In this document: one piece after another, positions 54,301-64,000 of the stretch
Layout: each line of letters starts with the position of its first letter
Position numbering within the stretch: position 1 is the stretch's first letter
Assembly: GCA_021229015.1 (NCBI GenBank)
Contig: CM037782.1
Span: 64,294,108 to 64,358,107 of the forward strand
DNA length: 64,000 nt
Direction of reading: 5' to 3'
Source of the DNA: Solen grandis
Lineage: Eukaryota; Mollusca; Bivalvia; Adapedonta; Solenidae
The notes under the pieces: model-generated
The model's input: only the letters and a program-made list of their open reading frames with translations
Database searches by the model: none
What the model was told of the DNA's origin: nothing
Translations under genes and position numbers: made by a program

Positions 54301-56560
54301 AACACACAAAGTCATTTAAATGTCAGTGATAAATATTTCTTGGCATTCGGCGTATTAAGAGTTCAAGTCTGGTTGGCCCAGTGGCAAGATACGACTGAGT
54401 GTGGTGTCAGGTCACCTACCTTCGGTGTGATATGCAGTGTGACAATACTTTACCTTCCTCATGTAGATGAAAATCCCCCAAAATGACTGAAATAATGCCG
54501 ATTGGACAGTAAACAAAATATTGTACCTATTTTGTTTTGTAAAAAATGAAGTTTTAAAGTCTGCGGCTTGTCCTTTATATATGTGTCTATAACGTTTTTT
54601 TTTTTTTAAAATTTAAATTACCTACACATCAGTTGCAGTTTCTGCTAATATCAACAAAAGAAAATTTTCATATGTATATATAATTTTGATTGGCGTACCT
54701 CATCTTTATAAAAATCGATGGATAATCAACATACAAGAAAGTATAAGGAGTCTTTATTTATGTTCGTCTCTACTTACAGATATCGGTAGCGTATTTTTAC
54801 ATTGCTTTAAATATTTCACTGGCATATACATTACCAACCTTTTCTTTTATTTTATATAGTATACAAACATACATGAGAAAAACACAATTTGATAAGTTAA
54901 ATATTGATATAGTCTTAATGCTCGACTGATACATTTACGTCTATTGATTAGGGGCTTGTCCGGGTATTTATGTTTGATACATGTTAATTTATTTATTCCT
55001 TTTACTGTGTATACCTCGTGTCCCTACGATAAAATGAAAACATGCCTTATCTTATCTTACACTGAGGTAAACTGATTGCTTACGCGTTCATCTGATATAA
55101 AAAAGATGTCTGAGTGTAAATGAATTCGACTATATGTTTATTGGTAAAATGCTGTTTCTGGTTTGGTTGAATTAACAAAAAAACTTTGTCTAAGTATTTG
55201 TCACGATAGCATTCATATTTTTGTGATTTTTGAATTCTTAAAATGAGTTTATGTGTACGCTATTTATTCTCTCGGCAATATCCTTAAGCTGATTTATTCA
55301 TTTCGCCATAAGATATACCTAATGGAAGAAGAATTTTATTTTCATTACAGTATTCACATACTCATTAGACACAGCATATCGCAATTTTAGCGTAGGGAAG
55401 TACTTAGAAAAATATTAATATTTAAATGGAACATGGTGTAAAGATTGGACCTATTCAGAATGACAAAGGGCAGATAAGAATGATGTATGCAAAAATTAAA
55501 ATATATATCTTTCCTTGCTCAACTTTCACAAATCATATTAAGCGCTAGATTAAACTAGCAAGTGTACAAAAAAGAAGTACGTCACGTTAAGCTTTTTCCT
55601 TTGAAATTAATCTGCTTCGATTTTTTTGTAATTATTATATATATAATATTTTAAAACCTAAAGTTGAAAATACGAATATTTTGATAAATGTTTTATATAT
55701 CTTAAAATGAAAGATTCGATACCACGATCATTGCAAACCTCACGATATCCACGGAGCTTATAAGGCTCGGGAAGATCCGTGATCCATTATCATTTCTCAT
55801 TGTCAATGAGTTCCTTCAAGTGGTTTGTCGTTTTATTACCTCTACAGAGATATTATTCTGAGACTTGAGGATTGACTTTGTCAGCAGCACAGGATATACT
55901 TCCCAATAAACCTTACTTCCAGCCCCGTTAAATTTAACATAAATTATATTTCGTGACTTTGGTATATTTACATTTGAATAAATGGTATGGATATTGTTCT
56001 TCCATGTAATTGATCAATATTTGTCTAAATGTTTATATGACGCCTTCTGTGGGTGTGTCTATGGCAATGGACATTATGTTTATGCCTAATAAATTACTGA
56101 ATTGAAATTGAATGGTTTAGGTAGTGCCTGTGACATGTGAAGGAAACTCGTTAGAAGCCAACTCAAACATAATTTAGCTGCATGATAAAAACAAACTATA
56201 CTTCCGTTTTTCCTGGATTTTAATGTTAATTTTAAAGTGGCAAGATAAGGAATTCCATCCAACATTGAAGTAAAATGTTACCTTATATGATTTTTGATTG
56301 TATGAAACCATTTATGAGCAGAGGCGTACATCATAAAAGAAAAAAAAACACACACAAAAAAACAACTTACATCAAAACATTTTCTTGAAATACTAGTATA
56401 CAACACTGGCTTTGTTAAATTGAAGTAGGAAAAAAATAAAAAATAAATCTCCAAAAGTGAATTTTCAGACATTTAATTTTCGTAATCGGTAAACAGTGCA
56501 CATCACATTTCATATCACTACAAGAATAGTCACTGTAAATCAAAGCGCCAAAGGCACTGA
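54301..56560. other. No gene seen; repeat remnants
   Basis: A SINE-like head with GGCCCAGTGGCAAGATACGA lies at ~54376. Possible LINE-type tails lie at ~55030-55065 (CTTATCTTATCTTAC) and ~56085-56115 (AAATTACTGAATTGAAATTG). The rest is AT-rich. Confidence 0.35.
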
Positions 56561-59080
56561 TAGACTGTCGGCGGTTGGTCGTGGTGAGCAGCAAGAGCGC
56601 TAGATTGTAATCCAAATAGGTTATATGCTGGATTCTTATCTGTTTATAAAGAGGGGTATGTGGCCAGTATCAGTTTTCAGTTGTCAAACAAGAAAAGATA
56701 GTTTTCATTTTTCATTAAACGTTAGAACATGATAATCAAAATTAAATACATACATCTAAAATAAATATTGAACAAGAGCTGTCAGAGAACAGAACGCTCG
56801 ACTATGGAATTGATTTCAAATACCCTATGTATAAAATGATAAACCTTGATACGCAGACCCTTTGTGTTTATGAAGTTTAAAATCAATTCCATTCCTCCTC
56901 CTCTGATGATGATGATGATGAACAGAAGCAATGACTAACTAACGTAATCTAGAATATTGACTCGAGCACACCCTTCCCAGTTGTTTGTTTGTTAGGTGTA
57001 ACGTCCCACCGCCATTCCCAGTTGATAAGGTGTGAAGAAGGCCATTAATGGCACGTGTCAATACCACACACACACACACTTAACAGTTATAAATTTTATT
57101 GATTATGGATATATCAATCATTATTTTTTCCATAATATAAAATCATTACATGCTGATGATGGTGATTTGAACAGATGCCTGAACTTAATCTTTAATTTCC
57201 TTCTTCATACTTCTATTGCGTCAGCATGCGCGTGCTTGGTTAAATTATTGGAAGTGTGGCATACACGCGCCACTCAATGCGTTATGGGTATTCCGGTATC
57301 ACCTTAAAATATATTCACTGTGTAAAGTATGGCACATGACAAATTTATAATGAATTGAGCTTTTTTAATTTGGAGTATCTAATATATATAAATAAAATAA
57401 CTTGTCGTTGGTAAGAGTTTGCATATGAAGATATAACTTTCACCTGCGTGGTATTTTTAAGGTGCAATGGAATTTCCATTTCGCGGTTATTTACATTGCG
57501 CGGTATATGAAAAATCTTTATGATATAGATGCACAAATAAATAATAATCATTAAATTTAAAACATTATATTGATTATTATCATTTTGTGATATGATGCCT
57601 GTTTATCTGCATACACTGTCCATTGTTTTATACCTGGCCTGGAGAGTGGAGCTAGCAGTGTAAACATCGTACGTGTGTCTGCTTTATTTAGAGAGAACAT
57701 ATTAAAAAGCGTATGCCAGAGCATTAGTATTGTATTCTTATTCTTATTTTAACCCATGCAAGAATAATATAACAAATTTCAACTCATTGTGTCTAGCAAA
57801 CTTCCTTTGCGTGTTTTATCGAGGCACAATGGACTTGCCATTGTGCCGAAGCCTATATGAATATATACATGTATAATCTCCATTTTAATTACTCCACAAA
57901 GTTAATTCGTATGCTATTGTCTTAAATTAATCTTTATATATAATAAAACAGTAACAGGTGGTTTAAAATAGATTTATGGCATATAAAATAGAATTTCCAG
58001 TGCTCCGTAATCATTTCCATTGCTCCATATATGTATAATCTCAAATTAATAAGTTTATTCGCATGTCATTGTCTTAAAATTAATGTGTATATATAATTAA
58101 ACAGTTATAGGTGTTTAAAAGTAGTTTATGGCATTTAAAACTGCTATTCTGAAGATAAAATTTCAAAATTTCCGTTTTCCATTCCATTAAATTATGACCG
58201 CTTTTTTTTCCTCATTTTTCTAGCTTTTGCGTGGCTATTGAGTGTATGAGAAGACAGAAATGCAACGTAATATAACAGAAATGCAACGAAATATATTATG
58301 ATCGTGCGAAACGCTGCTGAACTACTTTGGGTTAATTACGTACTTATGCGAAACACTTTTTTTCTTAATTGCATGAGTGGATCTACATGTACTCCAGTTG
58401 GGTTAAAAATCTGTTTAGTAAACGACGCAGATATTTTGTTCACGTTGAAAATGGTTGTATTCAGCTTGAGGAATTCGTAAAAGAAGAGTGAGCACACAAA
58501 CTTTACACATTAAAGAGTGTCTAAATGTTATTTAAACGTCGTTGCATCACATCTATACGTAGCACACTCCACTCGCTTTCGTTAGCTCAGCTTGCATTGT
58601 ATGGATCCGTAAAAAGCACGGAGTGCTACAGTTAAAAATGTTTTGGAAAATATGCAAATCAGATAGGCCCTATTTCGCTTTTCAGCATAAGACCGCCAGT
58701 CCTAACTTGAAATATGAGAACATAGTTTGCATAGTTAAGAAACTGTTTTATACATTTGTTGCTTACGACTCCTACTGGTGATAAATTATTTATAAAAACG
58801 AAATGGGATATCTTTTTTTTGCTACATATGCAGACGGTGTAAGGAAAAGGCATACGTTATTTTTCTTTTAAATGACGATTCTGTAAGTAAGGGCGGATTA
58901 TTAACAAACAAATATCACATAATCTTTACATATGAACAAAATATTAAAACCTCAAAAGATAGAAATGATTCTAGATTGAATAGTTGAAAACTTCCGCAAC
59001 ATTGATGTAATTGAAAAACTAACTTTCTACTCACTTCCTCCCTATACACGCTAGCATCGTTCTGATCACAGGGATTTGCT
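56561..59080. other. No gene seen; short repeats
   Basis: It includes a possible tRNA-like head at ~56575-56640 (GAGCGCTAGATTGTAATCC), a repeat starting AACAAGAGCTGTCAGAGAAC at 56772, a (GAT)n tract at ~56903 and a pair of similar AT-rich blocks (~57850-58000 and ~58015-58145). Open frames lack motifs. Confidence 0.35.
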
Positions 59081-59089
59081 CCCGTGTGT

Positions 59090-59380
59090 TTTAAAAAAAT
59101 CCTACAGTACACTGAAATACCAACAATGGTGGACACTATTTTGGGTGTCGACTCGCACAAATCTTCGCGTGTATTCGTGCATGTGTTGAGAGAGAGAGAG
59201 AGAGAGGATTTCATTAATTACGTAGAGTTAATTCCCTATTTCTCCAAAACAATAACGCTTCCAAATGCTACTATATTTTCCTATAGGTATTGGCTATATA
59301 TTCATTCATTTAGATATCACATGTGTAATAATTATACTTACAATATATTTGGATTTTACATATATTTTGGTTGACTGATT
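59090..59380. repeat. Diverged duplicated block (partner of 63120-63340)
   Basis: The phrases GTGTTGAGAGA, GGATTTCATT, TTACGT and CCATAACGCT-like (AACAATAACGCT) with ACTATATTTTCC recur in the same order at 63220-63330. A (GA)n tract at ~59187-59207 is expanded here. Confidence 0.5.
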
Positions 59381-59810
59381 TTCATTTTGCTTTTTCATTA
59401 ACTTCATTCCATTATTTATATATATTCGTAATTTCTTTATTTTTCTTTGAACAGGTTTGCTTGCAACGCTGTTCTAAGGAAGCACACAGTTTGGATCGGA
59501 CAACAATTCGGGGCTATATTTAGTAATTTTATTTTTATATATTTCCCTCTTATGTACTACACTGAGAAAAAAGTCCAAAATTTGTTTCCTCTCTTAACAC
59601 TAAATGGTGACAACTTTCATGTTTATTTCAGTACGATTGCGTGTTGAAAATCGATGTTGGCGATACCGTGTTTAATAAACTGTAACGAAAAAAGATAATA
59701 CGCAGGAAACAATTCGCAACCTCATGCGGAGATATTTCGAACTTTGATGGCTGGAATTTCCAGCGATAGCCAACAATATATGCATAAAAAAATCATTAAC
59801 TTCAGAATAT

Positions 59811-59886
59811 CGAAACAGTGCAGTGGTACAGCGTCTGATTAGCATGCTAAAGGTTGTAGGCTCGAGTCCAAGGGGTAAAACTTTTT
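59811..59886 (+). mobile_element. tRNA-derived Pol III unit with terminator
   Basis: An A-box-like GTGCAGTGGTACAGCGT, the anticodon-arm-like GATTAGCATGCTAA and a B-box GGCTCGAGTCC are followed within 20 bases by TTTTTT (Pol III stop). The layout is a tRNA-like head, probably a SINE monomer or tRNA pseudogene; the acceptor stem is not convincing. Confidence 0.5.
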
Positions 59887-60424
59887 TAAAAACTCTTTTT
59901 CTTTTATAAATTTCTTCAGCAATATAAGACATAGATTTTTATCATAATGAAAATCACTATTTTAAGTACATGTGTGAATATATATAAAACACATTAAGTT
60001 ACATATAATTCAAATCTCAAATAGAAAGTTTGTTGTTTTAGATTACATACTTATATTATCTTATAAACTGTAGGCTAGAGAAATGGGGAGAGGAAGAGTG
60101 GCGATATGTTTATTGTTAGCAATCCATTGAGACAAATGATGGGTTTATCGTTTTTAACGACCGTATTCAAGGAAGGTAAAAGTGGGTTTATAACATTTGA
60201 TTCATTGACATTGCTTGGAAATATTAAATTTACTTTGAAAAACATAAGAAATGCGACATCATCATACCAAAAACCCTATTCTCTCAGCTCTATCAGCGTT
60301 TTGATTTTAAATATTCATTTTATTGATTTTTATCTTTATTCAATGTATGTTTGCTTGAGATCCTCACTGTGGTATCTGATATCACAGAGTATACATGTGG
60401 TATTATACAAGTGGCATATTATAC
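59887..60424. other. No gene seen
   Basis: AT-rich. A 112-codon open frame at 60106-60444 has no recognisable motif. Confidence 0.4.
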
Positions 60425-60600
60425 ATCCAGTCGCATTGTCCTGACCCTAGCCCAAACAGTCATGGAACTATGAAACTACCCTTATATGCAGTTCACCAAG
60501 CAAGGGAAATATACCAGTACTTTTTAATGACTTGAGAGATCGTGGCCAGGGTTCGAACGTACGACCTCGCGGAAACGGGTTTGAAGCATTTTAATCTCTC
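60425..60600 (-). mobile_element. tRNA-derived SINE fragment, minus orientation
   Basis: The minus strand shows a B-box-like CGTTCGAACCCTGGCC preceded by a GAGAGATTAAAATGCTTCAA block, and a unique body to ~60425. The A-box is not clear. Confidence 0.4.
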
Positions 60601-61229
60601 ATCAATTGGAAACATCTCATTTATCTTAATTGATTTATTGTTCACAACTTAATTCAAAATCCTTAGTTTGTTGTATTTTACTCTAACTTTATTCTTGCGT
60701 GCCTGACGTTAATGTGTGTCTGCATTTTGATAATGTAGACGACATAAATATACAAGCATCCGATCGTTTTGTCGCTGTCGTTATGTAGGAAAATCTAATA
60801 TTTTAATCTGTTTCCGTAGGTTAAAGACAGCGAGGAGACGATGCTCTCAACTGATGCCCAAATTTCATATGCAGAACCTTTCTCTGTTTAATGATATATT
60901 GACAGCAAAACGCAGGCTTGGCAAACACTCTGGGAAAACAATAAACTCATTTCCTAGCTGATCATTTGTTTGAGAAGACATCAATCCCCGGGTAATATAT
61001 AACGAAAGAAAGCCAGCTGTATAAATTACTCGTCTGGACATCAGATGGTGAGGAGACTAAATGTTTAGGTTAATTGGATAAATGTCGGACAAATCCGTTA
61101 GTACATACGTCATGCTCCGAGAGCTCGGCCAACCTTCATGAAATTTGTATTTATTAAGATACCATTGTGCACATTTATCTCTATTTCATTGATGTATGTG
61201 CGGCTAGTTAGACTACATAAAGGCTCGCT
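60601..61229. other. No gene seen
   Basis: AT-rich spacer without features. Confidence 0.4.
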
Positions 61230-61430
61230 GCTAGTTTTTCCCTCCATTTGTCAATTGTTGATGTGTTTAAGTTAACACTCGCTACGACAGTATTTAAGTT
61301 ATAAAGCCTCGCACAGTTAGGAAGGTGGAATGCTCCGAATAGAAACATTGGCTTATCGAAATCCTGCTGGAGAGATTCTTCACATGAAAAAAGTGACCCA
61401 GCTGGGACTCGAACCCACAGCGTCGATGGT
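61230..61430 (-). mobile_element. tRNA-derived SINE, minus orientation (same family as 63645)
   Basis: The minus strand has B-box GGGTTCGAGTCCCAGCTGGG and a body ending AAATACTGTCGTAGCGAGTG then TTAAC. The B-box-to-end layout and the AAATACTGTCG..GCGA tail match the SINE at 63645-63858. The tRNA head is incomplete. Confidence 0.55.
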
Positions 61431-61999
61431 AATGTATCTTTAATGTTTTATAAACGAACCTCTTTTATCAGACTGCCTCATTTAAAAGGATTATTCCTCT
61501 GAAAGCATCTGTGTGTGTGTGTGTGTTTTAAACCATTATGAAAGACCGTTTTTGGGTTTCTAAAAATATAAATGAAATATGAATGCAACGAAACCGGAAT
61601 CTAGTGATGAATGGTATAATTTATTAAGACCTGTTGCACGAGGACCCATTGTTTTTTTTTTTTTTGGCTTGACTTTCAATTGGCGTTTTGGCCTGGAAAT
61701 ACCATATATTGATGTCGAGTGACAAGCTTACTCCTTATTTTACGAATTTCGCATACCGCAACCGGGGATTGACTCGCTCATAAGGCTGTGTTTTCAAACA
61801 TATTTTCATTTACACAAAATAAAGATACTGAAAAATCATTGATTTTCTTTGACATTAAATTTGTTAATTGTCCTTCAGGAGATTTCGTGGGTGAAAATAT
61901 TCAATGACACGAAAATAAACGATTTTTGTGGAGTACTCGTAAATATTCGTGGTTAAATCAATGAAAATAAACGCCTTAAGAAAATAAATGATTTAACAG
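61431..61999. other. No gene seen
   Basis: A (GT)n tract lies at ~61511-61526. Otherwise AT-rich spacer. Confidence 0.4.
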
Positions 62000-62830
62000 T
62001 ATAAGAAGACATGACTCTTGGCTAAGGAAAAATATCTTAGTGCTAAACAGACGTGCCAAGGAATAACTGTATTGTGATTTTAAATTTTGCGAAGGTAACT
62101 ATGTTTGAACGATCGTAAACATGTCAACGGTGAGCACGCTTCTTACAATTAAATCTAATATAGAAAAGCTGAACATATATAATCAAATTACCAAGAAATA
62201 AAAACGTTTTGAAACCGTGAAGCGAGACACCGCAGAATACACATTTCCCTTTAAGCTAAAGGCAAACATTGGACTCGACAACCAGTTGAGAGACATATCT
62301 GAAGTATTATCTTAGACACGTCGTGAATAGTTAGTAACATTGTATTTTACAGCAGAAGCTGTCTCCAAATTGCAGTCTGGACCATATCACAAAGATCTAA
62401 TAAACCTAGGCACACCATCGGGTAAAAACAAATCATTCCTTAAAGACAGTAATATAAATGCAGTTGGCGTGTTGTCATGAACTGCAAGTCGTCTTTTGCC
62501 ACAAGCCATTGATAATATGAAACCGAAATGGTAAAAATTGCATCATCAGTTTACTATATTTCTGAAGATTTACACATTTACTCTGAAAGAAGAAATCGAG
62601 GAATTCCACTGAAATACAAACAAGTGCGGTCAACAAACTATCAAAATTAAATAGATCGAATAAGTTAAATAAATCAGCGCAACATTGAACTAATATTACA
62701 TTCATGTTATACCTACATGAAAATCCCTTTCATATGTGTCCAACCATTAAATATCCATATATGTAACACTGTTATCTATGGCCATTATCGGTATTTCAAT
62801 AACTGGTTGTTAATATGAAACGTGTATTAA
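62000..62830. repeat. Diverged duplicated block, copy B
   Basis: Colinear with 51785-52640 in the same orientation (see that entry). A further shared block follows at ~62960-63075 (TGGATGAAATAATAACAAGG), mirroring the order seen after copy A. Confidence 0.7.
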
Positions 62831-63119
62831 GATCAATTTAATTTGTTTTACAATCTCCGCAAAGCAGAGAATTTTGTTTATAATTATTTTCCAGTATTAA
62901 AATATATTTTTCTGAATATGGAATATCAATAAACAAAGTCAATAAATATTATACTTTTTACAATAACGAGTATATCGGAGCTATAATTGTTTAATGGTAA
63001 AAATGATGTTTTTGGATGAAATAATAACAAGGCTCTGTCTGAGTCTAGAATAACTGAAAAAGCATTCATATTGAATGATAAATATTAAGAAAGCATCGAG
63101 TTTTAATCAGCACTGCTCG

Positions 63120-63340
63120 TCGACGACCAACACTAGTTCATGTATATCGTTATGTTTACACACGTGTACGTACGTACGTATGTATGTATATATGTGTTTA
63201 CTCCATGCGATCGAACATACAATGCGTGTGTTGAGAGACGGAGGATTTCATTGTTTACGTGGTGTTGAAAGAGTTATTTCCCTTATTCCAAACCGATAAC
63301 GCTGCTGCTTCAATTACAATATATTCCTTCATTTTAATAT
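63120..63340. repeat. Diverged duplicated block (partner of 59090-59380)
   Basis: Shares GTGTTGAGAGA, GGATTTCATTG, TTACGTGG, TTATTTCCC and GATAACGCTGC in order with the 59.1-kb copy. The (GA)n tract is absent here, replaced upstream by a CGTACGTACGTATGTATG run at ~63166. Confidence 0.5.
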
Positions 63341-63644
63341 CACACGTATAATTCGACGGACCAGTGCAACAAAGTCGTAAGTGCAACTTTCGGGATAGTA
63401 AAAAAAAACCCCTAAAACACCCCCCCCCAAAAAAGTTTAAAACAAACAAATAAATTTTTTAATCCCATTTTGCAAGCAGTGTACTTTTTACTAATGTGTG
63501 GTGTATTTTAAGTATTTTCTTCTATGATAGTGCTTTAAATGACAAAATTGCAGATACAGCCTTTTAAAATTTGCTAATTAGTTTTTTGTCATTTTTTTTT
63601 TATACGTTTTTTTTTATACAAGTTAAAGATTTGACTATTTGAGT

Positions 63645-63858
63645 TTACCGTCGCCTCGACAGTATTTCAGTCATATAGCAACGTCCAGGTAATTAAAGGT
63701 GGAGGAAGACCCGAATGCACGGAGGCATCCGGGTAGAACCACCTACCTACCCCAAGTCAGCTGGAATCCGAGTGACCCTACTGGGATTCGAACCCACGCG
63801 GTGAGGGACTGAGTGAGTGTTAAAGTCAGCGACTTTACCCTCTCGGCCACGGAGGCCC
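63645..63858 (-). mobile_element. tRNA-derived SINE, well preserved, minus orientation
   Basis: The minus strand begins GGGGCCTCCGTGGCCGAGAG GGTAAAGTCGC (A-box) and has B-box GGGTTCGAATCCCA about 45 bases later, as in a tRNA with a long variable arm (Leu/Ser type). The body continues to GACGTTGCTATATGACTGAA and AATACTGTCGAGGCGACGGT. About 214 bp. Confidence 0.8.
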
Positions 63859-64000
63859 CTTATACAAGTTAAGACCAAGTTGCATTATTTTTATGTTGTA
63901 TATACAAGGTAAGGCCAAGTTGCATTATACAAGTAAGACCAAGATGCATTATTTATAGGTTGTGTATATACAAGTAAGATCAAGATGCATTATTTATAGG
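63859..64000 (+). repeat. Short tandem repeat at window end
   Basis: The phrases ATACAAGTAAGACCAAGATGCATTATTTATAGGTTGT-like recur about every 40-60 bases (starts near 63860, 63902, 63936, 63968) and run out of the window. Confidence 0.6.

Noticed and set aside
60106..60444. 112-codon plus-strand frame
   Set aside because: No domain, and its codon pattern resembles translated AT-rich noncoding DNA.

Overview
This is an AT-rich, intron-containing animal genomic window, most likely from a bivalve mollusc. The organism is inferred from the repeat types: ~1 kb elements ending in GCTCACCTGAGCAC-type palindromes with ~160-bp internal arrays (pearl-like), tRNA-derived SINEs, and several non-LTR and Ty3/Gypsy retroelements. 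Only two host genes are well supported. Nothing prokaryotic, no CRISPR array and no rRNA was seen. A 100-base run of N (49448-49547) marks a scaffold gap. LAYOUT. 1-5400: dense repeats (a foldback at 201-285, a pearl-like element carrying a nested 0.8-kb element, and a decayed hAT relic with a TTF-type zinc-finger remnant). 5384-17941: PSMB2 (proteasome subunit beta type-2), plus strand, six coding exons with consensus splice sites and a CCAAT/E-box region upstream. Exon 2 lacks one G. Its introns hold terminal-inverted-repeat (TIR) elements, pearl-like elements, SINEs and a piggyBac-like MITE placed seven bases from the exon 5 donor. 20796-25656: an unnamed gene on the minus strand, convergent with PSMB2, with four coding exons. 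It encodes ~247-261 residues with an early GWHAF histidine, a later DDCVEF cysteine and a C-terminal membrane segment. A permuted NlpC/P60-like (LRAT/PPPDE-like) membrane thiol enzyme is possible but unproven. Its first intron carries a 15-copy, ~51-bp minisatellite. 26.7-32.5 kb: a MITE, a decayed LINE ORF1, a pearl-like element, and a jockey/CR1-like LINE interrupted by a foreign cassette. That cassette contains a 209-bp segment between perfect 54-bp inverted repeats; its orientation decides whether a helix-turn-helix start is joined in frame to a coiled-coil body. 32.5-50.7 kb: nested retroelements. A pogo/Tigger-like end is split by a 5'-truncated LINE with a perfect 10-bp target duplication. 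Next come a Ty3/Gypsy element with almost identical LTRs (34473-43031) and a near-complete APE-type LINE (43.0-47.1 kb), then LINE tails in opposite orientations around the gap. 51.0-64 kb: a frameshifted fragment of a P2X7-ballast-like zinc domain, an orphan CpG promoter-like cluster (ETS, CRE and TCTCGCGAGA), diverged duplicated blocks and several tRNA-derived SINEs. No host gene was found in the last 12 kb. HOW THE PARTS WORK. PSMB2 and the minus-strand gene are separate transcription units that converge. Almost everything else is mobile DNA. The Gypsy element shows a textbook -1 frameshift signal (TTTAAAC, stop codon, 6-nt spacer, hairpin) between gag and pol. Single-base indels recur in sequences that should be intact (PSMB2 exon 2, the young Gypsy pol, the LINE ORF2, the P2X7-like exon). 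Consensus errors in the assembly should therefore be excluded before any of these is called a pseudogene.
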